Below are positions 24,511 through 34,127 of a stretch of 64,000 bases of DNA, piece by piece. The DNA is from an uncultured Rhodospirillaceae bacterium (GTDB lineage Bacteria > Pseudomonadota > Alphaproteobacteria > Rhodospirillales > Rhodospirillaceae). Location of the stretch: NCBI GenBank assembly GCA_943787205.1, contig CALSLN010000023.1:1-64000 (forward strand), in the 5' to 3' direction. The notes under the pieces are model-generated. The model was not told the DNA's origin. It worked only from the letters and a program-made list of their open reading frames with translations, and ran no database searches. How positions within the stretch are numbered: position 1 is the first letter of the stretch; each line of letters opens with the position of its first letter. The position numbers were made by a program, and so were the translations under genes.

Positions 24511-25002
24511 ATGTCCGAACGCACAAGCCCGGTTAAAAGAACGACGATTTTCTGCCGGAACATAGAGGAATCACTCAAGCTATACCGCGATATACTGGGG
24601 TTCTCGGTCGCGGAAGATAAGACTGTTGCCGGCCCTGCAATGGCCAAAATGATCGGGCTCTCCGATTGCAGCATGCATATTTGTCATCTAAGAGCCCACA
24701 ACAGCGAAGACGGTCTCATTGGCCTCTACGAGATTACGGCTGATGATGTGCCCGAGACGTCGCGTCCTCCGGAAGGTGTTATTCATCTTGGGCAAGTGGC
24801 TATCGTCGTGAATACGGACCAGCCAGCTGAAGTTGCGGCTGACCTGGAAGCCAAGGGCTACCCCTTCCTGACACCGCCAACAAAGTACGTCAAAGAAGAA
24901 GACAGCGAATACATGAAGGCTGGGACTTACACAGAAATGATTTTCTATGATCCCGACGGCGTTTTAGTCAGCGTGATGGGGTACGAACCGAAGGCGGGTT
25001 AA
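24511..25002 (+). CDS. VOC-family protein
   Basis: A 163-residue glyoxalase/dioxygenase-superfamily protein. VKRTTIFCRNIEESLKLYRDILGF opens the first module, the second begins near HLGQVAIVVNTDQPAEVAADLEAKG, and EMIFYDPDGVLVSVMGYEP closes it. The usual metal-binding residues are only partly visible, so catalytic type cannot be stated. ATG at 24511 is preferred because GGGGAGG at 24497-24503 precedes it. It is followed by the CpeT-like gene with about 25 bases between, likely co-transcribed. Confidence 0.72.
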   Translation: MSERTSPVKRTTIFCRNIEESLKLYRDILGFSVAEDKTVAGPAMAKMIGLSDCSMHICHLRAHNSEDGLIGLYEITADDVPETSRPPEGVIHLGQVAIVVNTDQPAEVAADLEAKGYPFLTPPTKYVKEEDSEYMKAGTYTEMIFYDPDGVLVSVMGYEPKAG

Positions 25003-25028
25003 CGCGTGATCGGCTCAGGAGGATGACA

Positions 25029-26021
25029 ATGCGACTCTTTACTAGCGTTTTATGTTGTGTGGTGATGCTCACTGCATCGGTGCAGGCGCAGACCTTCACC
25101 AAAGGAGAGTTGGAGGGGCACCTGCGTTTGATAATGCAGTGGTGGCCAGGCGAGTACGATAACCACGAACAAATCGTACGTAAGTCCGGTGGCGGAATTT
25201 CAATTCATCAGTATGAGCCGATTTTTCGGGTTCATTCCCATTACGTTCAACTAGACCTCCCTGAGCTAGGCGAAAACGTTCTTTACGTCGAGGAATACAA
25301 GAACGCTGACCCTAACAATATTGCGCGTATCCGAGTGTATAGCTTGACGGTCGATGAGGCGGAGCAAGCGGTAAAAATAAAGCTCCACGCTTTCAAAGAT
25401 GGCCATGATAATTTTGTAGGGGCGCGCCTTGACCCGGATCGTCTAGCTGAAATCAAAGTTTCGGATTTGCGGACGTTCTCTGATCCCTGTGATGTCTATA
25501 TGAGATTTGAGGGTGGGCAGTTTAACGGTGGCATGAAGCGGGACTCTTGCGGCAAAGATGAATGGTTTGAATATCAGGTCGTTTTGGGACCGGATTACAA
25601 TTGGACGAGAGACCGACTTATTAGTCGTGAAACCGGAGAGGTGACGTGGGATCAGACGGAGGGCGCTAACTACGCCTGGATTCAAATGACCAAGGCTCGT
25701 CGGTTTATCTGTACGGTTAACTATAACCTTGATGGAAATATGACGAAGACAGAATTCCTGACGGAGATCGAGGTCCACGATCAAGGAGGGGCTACTGATA
25801 TTGCCTGGCCGGATGGTAGGACCCTAGAGTTCCAGCTCCACACCCGCGAGTTTGCTTCTCCGTCAGAGCGCGAATTTCCTTTGTTTCGTATCCACGAAAA
25901 GGGGAATCACGTGCCCATTGGTTATGGCTATGCGGTCGACGATGCGGATCGTTTCGGCCTCAATCTCGGTTGGTTCTATACCCTGTGCCGCCTCAAGGAG
26001 CAGGGCGCACCACGACCTTAG
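25029..26021 (+). CDS. Exported CpeT/CpcT-like (DUF1001) protein
   Basis: A protein of about 330 residues with a Sec signal peptide (cut after SVQAQT). The mature part carries features of the CpeT/CpcT family: an N-terminal LIMQWWPGEYDNHEQIV, the strand VLYVEEYKNADPNNIARIRVYSL and a CDVYMRFEGGQFNGGM segment. In cyanobacteria the family attaches bilin chromophores to phycobiliproteins, but this organism shows no phycobiliproteins here and the protein is exported, so another role is likely. AGGAGG at 25017-25022 favours ATG 25029 over ATG 25023, which it abuts. Family assignment is from recalled motifs. Confidence 0.65.
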   Translation: MRLFTSVLCCVVMLTASVQAQTFTKGELEGHLRLIMQWWPGEYDNHEQIVRKSGGGISIHQYEPIFRVHSHYVQLDLPELGENVLYVEEYKNADPNNIARIRVYSLTVDEAEQAVKIKLHAFKDGHDNFVGARLDPDRLAEIKVSDLRTFSDPCDVYMRFEGGQFNGGMKRDSCGKDEWFEYQVVLGPDYNWTRDRLISRETGEVTWDQTEGANYAWIQMTKARRFICTVNYNLDGNMTKTEFLTEIEVHDQGGATDIAWPDGRTLEFQLHTREFASPSEREFPLFRIHEKGNHVPIGYGYAVDDADRFGLNLGWFYTLCRLKEQGAPRP

Positions 26022-26043
26022 TGTCGCGCTAAGAAGACTAACT

Positions 26044-27438
26044 ATGGATGGAGCAGGCCGCATCGAGGACGTGATCGCAACATTGCAGGCGGAATTCAAG
26101 GAGCGCTGCTCCGTGAATGCGGATGTAAGAGATCGTCACGGGCGCGGTGAATCTTGGCACCCTGTGGCCGCGCCTGACATGGTTGTATATCCGCAAACGA
26201 CGGAAGAGGTTTCAAGGATTGTTTGCCTCTGTGCAGACCGCGGAACTCCGATCATACCATTCGGCGCAGGAACATCCTTAGAAGGGCAGGTGCAGGCGGT
26301 GCGTGGGGGAGTCTGTATCGACCTATCGCAAATGAACGCCATCGTTGCCGTGAATCACGAAGATATGGATTGCGTCATTCAGCCAGGTGTTATGCGCGCA
26401 GACCTGAATGCCCAGCTTCGTGATACGGGGCTGTTCTTCCCGATCGACCCAGGAGCTGAGTGCACCATTGGCGGCATGGTGGCGACGCGGGCTTCTGGCA
26501 CGAATGCTGTCCGCTACGGCACGATGCGAGAGAATGTTCTAGGTTTAACCGTTGTGCTTGCTGATGGGTCTGTCATCAAAACGGGGGGGCGGTCGAGAAA
26601 ATCTGCCGCAGGGTATGATTTGACGCGCCTTATGGTGGGGTCGGAAGGGACGCTCGGAATTGTCACAGAGGTCACTCTGAAGTTACATGGTATTCCTGAG
26701 GCGACGGCTGCGGCTGTCGTGAATTTCCAGTCAATCGACCAGGCCGTTGAGACGGTCATCCAAGTCATTCAACTCGGTGTGCCTGTTGCCCGCATTGAAC
26801 TCATGGATGATGTCAGTGTCGATGCCGTTAATCGCTATTCAGATCTAGGGCTTTCAGTCGCGCCAACTCTATTTCTCGAGTTCCACGGCTCTATCGCTGG
26901 AGTCCAAGAACAAGCCGAAATGGTTGAGGCGCTTACGTCAGAGAACGGCGGCGGTGCATTTGAGTGGTCAGACAAGGCAGAAGACCGGTCTAAGCTTTGG
27001 CAGGCCCGGCACAATGCTTACTATGCAGGACTGGCTTTGAAGCCTGATTCCATTGGTCTTGTCACCGATGTCTGCGTGCCCATTTCTCGTTTGGCTGATT
27101 GCATTCGTGAGACCAAGGCGGATTTGTCTCAATGCTCGATGCCGGCACCTTTGCTCGGACATGTTGGAGACGGAAATTTTCACGTCTGTTTCATTATGGA
27201 CAAGGATGCGCCGGATCAGATCGAAGAAGCCGAGGGCCTCCATCAGCGCATGGTAAAGCGTGCGCTTTCTATGGGCGGGACTTGCACCGGAGAACACGGC
27301 ATAGGTCTTGGTAAGCAGGAATTGCTTGAGGATGAGGCGGGAGCCGCAGTTTCTGTCATGGCACGCATTAAGCAGGCGCTTGATCCGGACAACATTTTGA
27401 ATCCTGGAAAAATATTCACTTCGGATAGTTTGACCTGA
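26044..27438 (+). CDS. FAD-linked oxidase (glycolate/D-lactate dehydrogenase type)
   Basis: A 464-residue flavoprotein of the GlcD/DLD group. The FAD-binding region shows PIIPFGAGTSLEGQ, GGMVATRASGTNAVRYG and VGSEGTLGIVTEVTLKL. The C-terminal domain ends with HVGDGNFHVCFI, GTCTGEHGIGLGK and a PDNILNPGKIF tail. These enzymes oxidise D-2-hydroxy acids such as lactate or glycolate, and the acceptor is unknown. ATG at 26044 gives the family N-terminus, while the longer frame overlaps the CpeT-like gene. It shares an ATGA overlap with the next gene (27438), so the two are coupled. Confidence 0.85.
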   Translation: MDGAGRIEDVIATLQAEFKERCSVNADVRDRHGRGESWHPVAAPDMVVYPQTTEEVSRIVCLCADRGTPIIPFGAGTSLEGQVQAVRGGVCIDLSQMNAIVAVNHEDMDCVIQPGVMRADLNAQLRDTGLFFPIDPGAECTIGGMVATRASGTNAVRYGTMRENVLGLTVVLADGSVIKTGGRSRKSAAGYDLTRLMVGSEGTLGIVTEVTLKLHGIPEATAAAVVNFQSIDQAVETVIQVIQLGVPVARIELMDDVSVDAVNRYSDLGLSVAPTLFLEFHGSIAGVQEQAEMVEALTSENGGGAFEWSDKAEDRSKLWQARHNAYYAGLALKPDSIGLVTDVCVPISRLADCIRETKADLSQCSMPAPLLGHVGDGNFHVCFIMDKDAPDQIEEAEGLHQRMVKRALSMGGTCTGEHGIGLGKQELLEDEAGAAVSVMARIKQALDPDNILNPGKIFTSDSLT

Positions 27439-28418
27439 TGACAGTGTCGCGAATTTGTATTGTTGGCCCGGGTGCTATCGGCGGCATGATGGCCGTAAAG
27501 ATGATGAGTGCTGGCTTTGACGTGTCAGCCCTTGTTCGAACTCCCCGCGTAGAAAGCATGCGTTGTGATGGGATCACCCTTCATGACGGCGGTGAAACGC
27601 TCCATGCCACGCCATCCGTTGCGTCTGATCCCAGTGAACTGGGTGCTCAAGATCTCGTCGTTATTACTGTTAAAGAAACTGGACTGAAGGACGTTGCGCG
27701 GTCACTTGCTCCACTGATAGGAAAAAGCACGCAAGTTGTGCAGGTGATGAACGGTATTCCGTGGTGGTTTTTTGCGGAGTTCGGTGGCCAGGTTCAGGGG
27801 ACGGTTCTGCAAAGCGTTGATGCTGGCGGGAATGTGTCGTCACATTTTGACGTCTCTCGGCATGTCGGAGGGGTCATTAATTGCGGGGTGTCTTGGCGTG
27901 ATGACGGGTCTTTGAGTCACGACCACTCCAACCAACTGTTTTTAGGCCGACCGAATAATAACCCTGATGGTGTCGACGGTATCGCGGACGTGTTTAAGGC
28001 GGCTGGATATAATGCTGAGGTCGCGGAAAGCATTCATCAACAAGTTATGACTAAGTTACTAGCCAACATGAGTTTTAATCCTGCGAGTGCTCTCAGTATG
28101 GCGACAACAGATTTGCTGCTGGGTGATGAGTACGTCGCTGATACTTTGGTGGGCCTGATGAACGAAGGGCGAGCGATTATATCTGCTCTCGGTCTAGATC
28201 CCGGCCCGGATCCGGCGGAGCGCTTAAAGGGTGGCCAAAAGCTGAATGCGTCTAAGACGTCGATGCTTCAAGATATGGAGGCTGGTAAGCCGCTCGAGCT
28301 TGATGGCATTTTAGCGTCTGCGATTGAGGTTGCGGGTTTGGTCAAGGTGCCTGTGCCGTTAACCAGAGCGGTTTACGGTCTTTTGCGTGTACGTCAGAAA
28401 ACGATGGGGATGTCTTAG
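27438..28418 (+). CDS. Ketopantoate reductase-family oxidoreductase (ApbA/PanE-like)
   Basis: A 326-residue NADPH-dependent 2-oxo-acid reductase. The N-terminus CIVGPGAIGGMMAVKMM is the Rossmann nucleotide-binding loop, VVITVKETGLKDVA follows, VMNGIPWWFF is the catalytic-side Asn segment, and KLLANMSFNPASALSM is the C-terminal substrate helix. Family members reduce ketopantoate or related 2-keto acids. Pairing with the D-2-hydroxy-acid oxidase upstream, through the overlapping ATGA, suggests an organic-acid pathway rather than pantothenate synthesis. The HAD gene follows two bases after its stop. Confidence 0.8.
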   Translation: MTVSRICIVGPGAIGGMMAVKMMSAGFDVSALVRTPRVESMRCDGITLHDGGETLHATPSVASDPSELGAQDLVVITVKETGLKDVARSLAPLIGKSTQVVQVMNGIPWWFFAEFGGQVQGTVLQSVDAGGNVSSHFDVSRHVGGVINCGVSWRDDGSLSHDHSNQLFLGRPNNNPDGVDGIADVFKAAGYNAEVAESIHQQVMTKLLANMSFNPASALSMATTDLLLGDEYVADTLVGLMNEGRAIISALGLDPGPDPAERLKGGQKLNASKTSMLQDMEAGKPLELDGILASAIEVAGLVKVPVPLTRAVYGLLRVRQKTMGMS

Positions 28419-28420
28419 AC

Positions 28421-30909
28421 ATGAAAGGTCTGGGCGCTGATAAAAGGCTACAAGCCCTTACGGACGACCTTGCGTCTGGCCGGTATCGGGTCTTGTCTCT
28501 GGATGTTTTTGACACGTTGCTATGGCGGCGCGTGCCGGAGCCTCGTGACCTGTTTTTTTCAAATTGGCAATGAGCTTCTGTCGCAAAACTTGCTTTTGAG
28601 TTGGGTTTCAGTGGCTCAGTTTGTGGAACTTCGTGAAGCAGCCGAAAAGGCTGCGCGCGCACAAGCGGAAGCTCAGACGGGTTCGAGAGAAGTATTGCTG
28701 GCTGATATTTATTCGGCGCTCCCAGGGCATATTTGGCGGGATGCCAAGGCGCCGAATGCAGCTTCAACTATTGAGATCGCAACTGAGTCAGCCGCGATGG
28801 TGCTTGACCATGATGTTGCCGATCTTCTTGACGTCGCGAAACGAAATGGTGTTCGGACCGTTCTAACGTCCGACACCTACTTCACGCGTAACGAGCTTAC
28901 GGATTTTCTGACCCAGGCTGGGTTAGCCGCTGAGCGCATTCCAGAGGCACTGTATATTTCAAACGAGCATGGCCGACCAAAGTGGCGCGACCTGTTTGAT
29001 CTCGTCCTCAGCGATCTTGCGGAGTCTCCCAGCGACGTCGTTCACGTCGGCGACAATGTGGATGCTGACGTCAACCCATGCGCGATGCGTGGGATGGCGC
29101 ATATCTTTTATGACAAGTGGTCTGCTTTGCCGAGGGCCCTCAAGAAGGAATTCCCAGGTCAAGCTTCAAGGCGTGCGAATTGGATGCTTAGCGGGGGAGA
29201 TCATGGGCTGACTGGGTTACGGTCCAGGTTGGCCCGTCGCTCACCGGCGACGATTGATAAAGGTCACGACCCCTATTGGGTCTACGGGGCAACGACGCTG
29301 GCTCCTCTTTTTGCCACCTATGCGTCGTGGGTTGCCAAGACGGCGGCGCAGGAGAACGGGGCGCCAGTCTTTGGCATTATGCGCGAGGGGCGTTTTTTTA
29401 TCACGTTTGGTAGGGGCCGTTTCTAAAGCGATGGGCCGTGGTGTCGAGTCAGGCGAGCTGTGGCTATCGCGGCGCGCTGTGGTGCGGGCGGCTCTGTGGT
29501 CTGATGACCTTTCGCTTCTTCCTCATGCGGTTTCATATTGTCCGGGGCCATCATCCGATGATGTTCTGGAACAACTCGGGCTTAGTCGCTCTGATTTGGC
29601 CGGTGTCTTTCAAGATACAAATCTGTTCGATATCCATGCGCCAGGGGGCGTTCAGGCTTTTCTAACTGGTGTATCCCGCTCATCAGACCTCCGAGACAAA
29701 ATCGTCAAATATAGCGAGCGTCGCCGCGCGGCGTTGATGACTTATCTACAGGGTGTGCTTGGCAACGGCGTAGGTGGCCGTATCATCCTGCTTGACCTTG
29801 GTTATGCCGGGACAATTCAAACGGTGCTGCAGAAGATACTGCAGCGTGAAGATAAGCCGCTGTCGCTTACTGGCTTGTACATCGCGATAAACTCTAAGGG
29901 ACGCGAGAATGTCCGTGCTGGAGTTGATCTAAGGGCCCTGATCTGTGCCGAAGGATTTGAATCGGGGCTGACGCAGTTATTGGAGCGAACGCCGGACATA
30001 CTAGAGCATGCGTGTATGTGCCTAGATGGCAGCCTTGATATGTTCTCTGACGCTGGCGCCCCTGAGTTCTTGCCGAGCCAGCGGCCAGCATCTCAAATTG
30101 CCCAGATGGAATCGATGCAATCCGGAATCCTTGCCGGTGCGATAGCAATCGTTGAAACACTTGGGGAAGATTGTTTGTCATCTCCGGCTTTCCTTGATCA
30201 TGCGTCAGAGATTGTAAAACAAGCCATGCTGTGCCCAACGGTTGAAGAGATCGATACGGTCGGGTCATGGTTGCATGAAGCGAATTTTGACCTGGCAGAC
30301 CAGCGCGCTTTGGCAGACCTTCGTATTGATCCAAAGACACTGGAATTTGGTGGGCCTCAGGCATGGTCTAATCTCGGCCGACATGAGGCGTATTGGCCCC
30401 AGGCGGCATTATCAAAATTGAATACGACACTGGCCAATACTGCTGCCGCGGTCGCTGATGGTTGTGTTCAGTCAGAGGTTTTTTCGTCTGGCTCTGCTCT
30501 TGGCTCGCTTTCAATTGTCCCTGATTTTGGTGTTGGGTTTGAAGAGCGCCGTACGATGTTCGCACCGCTTAGCGTTTCCGTACTAGGGCGCGGCGAAATC
30601 CAAGTTCAGATCAAAGACTTTGGCCCTCAGGCTTATCAGGCTATCCAAATATATTGGCCGGGTCCGGGATCCGTTCTGTCGGCAGATCAATGCGCTATAA
30701 TATATCGCGGAGAGACAGAGCAATCTGTCATTGATGTGACGTCGGAGCTTGTATTTGGCGAGAGCGTCAATCATCAACGTGGGGTTATGATAGCTGGGCC
30801 TGACGGAGCGATCGCGACACTCGATCTCAAAGCGTCAATGCCGGCCTGGCCACATACTCTCGACCTGTTGCTTCGCTTTAAATTCCTCCGTCTTGAGCAG
30901 ATCTTTTAA
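28421..30909 (+). CDS. Large HAD-superfamily protein (COG5610-like), two frame breaks
   Basis: A protein of about 828 residues once repaired. The HAD domain occupies roughly residues 20-230, with motif I SLDVFDTLLWRR (nucleophile Asp and D+2 Asp), motif II VLTSDTYF, motif III Lys in RPKWRD and motif IV VHVGDNVDADV. A long region after it includes IILLDLGYAGTIQTVLQ and a beta-rich C-terminus. Such proteins occur in polysaccharide clusters with glycosyltransferases, as here. Frame is restored by removing one T from the seven T at 28553-28559 and one T from the seven T at 29393-29399, giving RDLFFQIGNELL and MREGRFLSRLVGA. The coding signal is intact throughout, so sequence error is likely. Function not known. 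Confidence 0.7.
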
Positions 30910-31798
30910 GGATCATACTGATCATCAAAACCGCCTTTGCATGGTGACTGTAAACTACAATTATGCGCCCTATCTTGAGGACTGCATGTCGTCGATCATC
31001 AATCAGCGTGGATTTGACCGTGTTGACTATGTTGTCATGGATGGCGGTTCGACGGATGATTCCGTCCCGATTATCGAGGGGCATGCCGATAAACTTCACC
31101 ATTGGCAGAGTGAATCTGACGACGGCATGTACCATGCCATTGAATCTGGATTTTCTAAGTCAAATGCAGAAGTCATGGGCTGGCTTAATTCAGATGACAT
31201 GCTGGCTCCGTGGGCCATGCAGACGGCGCTTGATATTTTTGATCAACTTCCAGATGTGAAATGGATAACCTCACGTTATCCCATGCAAGCGCGAAAAGAC
31301 GGTCTGGTTATGAAGGCTGACTTCGTGCCCGGAGTCGACCAGTGGGGTTTTTATAACGGCGAGCATATTAAATCTTCTGGATTGCCGACCTCTGGATGGA
31401 TTGTTCAAGATTCAACCTTTTGGCGCCGTTCGTTATGGGAAGAGGTTGGTGGGGCTTTTGATCACTCGCTATCTATGGCTTGTGACTTTGAACTTTGGGC
31501 ACGTTTTATTGAAAAGACGGATTGCTACATTGTTCCTGTTCCTCTTGGGATTTATCGGTTCCAGGGAGATAACAAGGCTGTGGTGGGTCGCGACGCGTAT
31601 CGCGATGAATGTGTGAAGGTTCTCCAGCGCTATACGCCAATAATTCCCGAGGACCTAGACAGGCTTGGGGAGAGGGTGTTCGCAAAGCATTTAAATGCTC
31701 TAGGTTTTGGGCATTTGGTCGACTCAGCTAGATCGCCTAAATACAAGTCCGTTGTATTTAGTCACGCCGATGAGCGGTACCACATCGTCGAAAGCTGA
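30893..31798 (+). CDS. Family 2 glycosyltransferase
   Basis: A 301-residue GT-A-fold glycosyltransferase. Visible motifs are MVTVNYNYAPYLEDCMSSI, the VVMDGGSTDDSVPI nucleotide-sugar site, ESDDGMYHAI, a DxD-like LNSDDML and a late SMACDFELWARF near the catalytic base. The donor and acceptor sugars are unknown. The TTG start at 30893 overlaps the HAD gene by 17 bases, and ATG at 30941, inside the first strand, is too late to give the full fold. No other polysaccharide genes are nearby, so the HAD-GT2 pair may modify a single surface glycan. Confidence 0.75.
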   Translation: MSRSFKDHTDHQNRLCMVTVNYNYAPYLEDCMSSIINQRGFDRVDYVVMDGGSTDDSVPIIEGHADKLHHWQSESDDGMYHAIESGFSKSNAEVMGWLNSDDMLAPWAMQTALDIFDQLPDVKWITSRYPMQARKDGLVMKADFVPGVDQWGFYNGEHIKSSGLPTSGWIVQDSTFWRRSLWEEVGGAFDHSLSMACDFELWARFIEKTDCYIVPVPLGIYRFQGDNKAVVGRDAYRDECVKVLQRYTPIIPEDLDRLGERVFAKHLNALGFGHLVDSARSPKYKSVVFSHADERYHIVES

Positions 31799-31825
31799 AA
31801 TGTTCTGCAGGTAGCACGAATAGAA

Positions 31826-31850
31826 ACGGCGGCCCCCGCAGGAGCCGCCG
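31826..31850 (-). terminator. Hairpin after the peroxiredoxin gene
   Basis: On the minus strand CGGCGGC and GCCGCCG pair around a short loop and are followed by TTTCTATT. The stem lies just past the end of the peroxiredoxin gene (31875) and near the 3' end of the opposite-strand glycosyltransferase. Confidence 0.6.
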
Positions 31851-31874
31851 CACTTGGTACCGATGGTGGTATTA

Positions 31875-32351
31875 TTAGATCGCGCAGGTTTTTTCCGCGC
31901 TTGTTAGATCGTAGCCACCCTCGTCAATGTTGACTTGCTCTGCCACGCCGTCGTTCACGACGACGGAGAAGCGCTTGCCGCGCGTTCCTAGTCCAAAGCC
32001 GGAAGCATCAAGTTCGAGGCCTAAGGCCTTGGTGTAATCGCCGTTGCCATCTGCAAGCATAACGATTTTGTCGCCGACGCCGCGATCTTCACCCCATGCC
32101 TTCATGACAAATGCGTCGTTGACTGCCACGCAAGCGATCGTGTCGAAGCCCTTTGCTTTGATTGCATCAAAGTTCTTGAGGTAGCTGGGAAGGTGTTCGT
32201 TTGAGCACGTAGGCGTAAACGCGCCTGGCACCGAAAAAAGAGCAACTTTTTTGCCAGAGAATAAGTCGTCGGTGCTCATATCCTGAACTCCGTCGCTCGT
32301 CATCACTTTGAAGCTGCCGGCTGGCATTTTATCGCCATTGCTAATTGTCAT
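31875..32351 (-). CDS. Peroxiredoxin, Prx5/AhpE-like
   Basis: A 158-residue thiol peroxidase reducing hydroperoxides. The peroxidatic cysteine is C49 in VPGAFTPTCS, and a second cysteine sits near the C-terminus (KTCAI), which could be the resolving one. KFDAIKAKGFD and the NDAFVMKAWGED loop are typical of the Prx5 branch, which usually uses thioredoxin or glutaredoxin. ATG at 32351 follows a coding-strand GGAG, and the longer frame adds 18 unlikely residues. It is monocistronic, ending at a hairpin, and no regulator is next to it. Confidence 0.85.
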   Translation of the reverse strand: MTISNGDKMPAGSFKVMTSDGVQDMSTDDLFSGKKVALFSVPGAFTPTCSNEHLPSYLKNFDAIKAKGFDTIACVAVNDAFVMKAWGEDRGVGDKIVMLADGNGDYTKALGLELDASGFGLGTRGKRFSVVVNDGVAEQVNIDEGGYDLTSAEKTCAI

Positions 32352-32527
32352 CGTATCCGTCTCCTGTTTGTCAAAATACTGGCGCGTCAGTCGCGTCCAA
32401 TTCACTGCGCACCACCGGTGCGGGCCTGTTACCTGACTAACCTAAGCACTGAGGACGCGCATTCCAATCGTGGAAATCGCATGGAATGTCGAGAATCGCC
32501 TTAAAATATCGTTGGTCTTGATGCCGG

Positions 32528-32878
32528 CTAGTTCTTGTAGGTTTCGTGTAAGACGTAAATTCCGTCGTCTACTTCCTCGAAATAGTCTGGAATATCGGGG
32601 TGCATCACCGGGTCGCCAGTTTCGTCTTCAAGCAGGTTCTGCTGTGAAACATAGGCAACGTAGTGGGACGATTCGTTCTCTGCAAAGACATGGTAGAACG
32701 GCTGATCCTTACGAGGTCGAGATTGCTCAGGAATAGATTGCCACCACTCATCCGTATTGCTGAACTCAGCATCCACATCAAAGATGACGCCACGAAACGG
32801 GAACAAGCGGTGACGAACCACTTGTCCAATCCGGAATTTAGCTTCCGGCGATTGAGTCGCGGACCATATCGACGACAT
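32528..32878 (-). CDS. hspQ: Heat-shock protein HspQ
   Basis: A 116-residue HspQ, a small heat-inducible protein that in enterobacteria acts as a specificity factor for Lon and affects DnaA stability. KFRIGQVVRHRLFPFRGVIFDVD opens the fold, and the PFYHVFAEN and HYVAYVSQQNLL segments are highly characteristic, with an acidic C-terminus. ATG at 32878 is preferred because AAGGAA lies just before it on the coding strand. It lies divergent from the methyltransferase gene at 33028. No sigma-32 promoter could be recognised with certainty. Confidence 0.85.
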   Translation of the reverse strand: MSSIWSATQSPEAKFRIGQVVRHRLFPFRGVIFDVDAEFSNTDEWWQSIPEQSRPRKDQPFYHVFAENESSHYVAYVSQQNLLEDETGDPVMHPDIPDYFEEVDDGIYVLHETYKN

Positions 32879-33027
32879 AAAAGTTCCTTGTAGTTCCCAC
32901 GTCACAGGGTAACGCATCGAGTGTATCAGATAGGCTGTGGCTATGCTCAAGGCAAGACTAGGCACCCTTTTCTGATAGGGTGGAAGCTCGTAAACTATTC
33001 TCTACTGATTGAAAACAGGGGGACTCG

Positions 33028-34122
33028 ATGCCTGATTCACTGAGAAACGACCCGGATATCCTTGAAGTCCCAGAAAGCCGGGATTTTCGAGCCTATCATG
33101 CGTTTCTCCGGTCATGCAGGAATTTCATGGATGGGCCGTTGGTCCGTCAGATGGGAACCTCTTATGACGCGGTGGTAGCGGATGGCGAGGCCCCGCAGAC
33201 GATTGATGACGCGAATCCAGTCCTAGACGACCTCCTGGAATTTCAACTCTATTCTTGGTGCTTTCGCCATTTTCAGCGGTTTAAATATCACCGTCCAGAC
33301 TTCGGTATTTTCGATGTTATTGAACAGGACAGAGACCACATTATTGCAGAGTTGGACTCTGTGGCGCGTACGGCTGGCGATGATTTGCGGTTGAATGACA
33401 CCCTTGAGATTCCTGAATACTATCGTTTTGTAGATTTTCATCAGCACACTGGAGGTGTGTATTCTGATCCACTCGACGGTGTTGCGTATGAGTTTGGGCG
33501 TCGGACAACAAATCCGGCCCATATGGATCCCAATCTCATTTATCGCCTTTCCTATAGTCAGTTCCCGGATCGCGCATTTGGTAAGGTCTTGGATTGGGGA
33601 ACAGGCCACGGCGCTGGTCTTGTCGAATGGCAGAAGCTTCATCCAGAGTCAGAATGCTATGGCGTTGATCTTTCGGCGCCATGCCTGAAGCTTGCCCATA
33701 AACGGGCTAAGGAACATGGTTTTAAATTTAAGCTATCCCAACAGGACGTAGAGCATCTAGATTTCGAAGACGATACCTTTGACTGCATTTTCCATCTTTT
33801 TATGTTCCATGAAATCCCTCCTATCAATTTGAAGAATGCCCTGAAAGAAGTTGTGCGCGTGCTCAAGCCAGGTGGGGTTTTTATTGGCCCTGAATTTGGT
33901 CAAGGAGACGGGGGGCCTATGCAGCAAGCGGTTCAGATATCCCATGCCTGGAATAACAATGAGACGTACACGGCGGCTTGGACTCAGTTTGATATGGAGA
34001 AGGCCGCTCGGGATGTTGGTTTTAGCAAGGTGTCGATAGAGCCCTTTAAGCCTTATGAGTCAGGAAAGGCGGAGAAGGGCTCCCGTGTGACCGCGTGGCG
34101 CTTTTATCAACTTGAGAAGTAG
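33028..34122 (+). CDS. Class I SAM-dependent methyltransferase (paralogue of 39975)
   Basis: A 364-residue methyltransferase. About 160 residues of helical N-terminal domain (EYYRFVDFHQHTGGVYSDPLDG near its end) precede a Rossmann core at about residues 185-310: VLDWGTGHGAGLVEW (motif I), YGVDLSAPCLKLAHKRA, DDTFDCIFHLFMFHEIP (motif IV region) and RVLKPGGVFIGPEF. The same plan, including a His-x-x-x-Gly-Gly segment before the core, occurs in the gene at 39975, so both belong to one subfamily. The acceptor is unknown. GGGGG before ATG 33028 is a plausible ribosome site. The small protein at 34128 follows after five bases. Confidence 0.75.
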   Translation: MPDSLRNDPDILEVPESRDFRAYHAFLRSCRNFMDGPLVRQMGTSYDAVVADGEAPQTIDDANPVLDDLLEFQLYSWCFRHFQRFKYHRPDFGIFDVIEQDRDHIIAELDSVARTAGDDLRLNDTLEIPEYYRFVDFHQHTGGVYSDPLDGVAYEFGRRTTNPAHMDPNLIYRLSYSQFPDRAFGKVLDWGTGHGAGLVEWQKLHPESECYGVDLSAPCLKLAHKRAKEHGFKFKLSQQDVEHLDFEDDTFDCIFHLFMFHEIPPINLKNALKEVVRVLKPGGVFIGPEFGQGDGGPMQQAVQISHAWNNNETYTAAWTQFDMEKAARDVGFSKVSIEPFKPYESGKAEKGSRVTAWRFYQLEK

Positions 34123-34127
34123 GAAGA

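Noticed and set aside
25029-26021. Evidence for phototrophy from the CpeT-like protein
   Set aside because: No phycobiliprotein, bacteriochlorophyll, carotenoid or reaction-centre genes are in the window, and the protein is exported.
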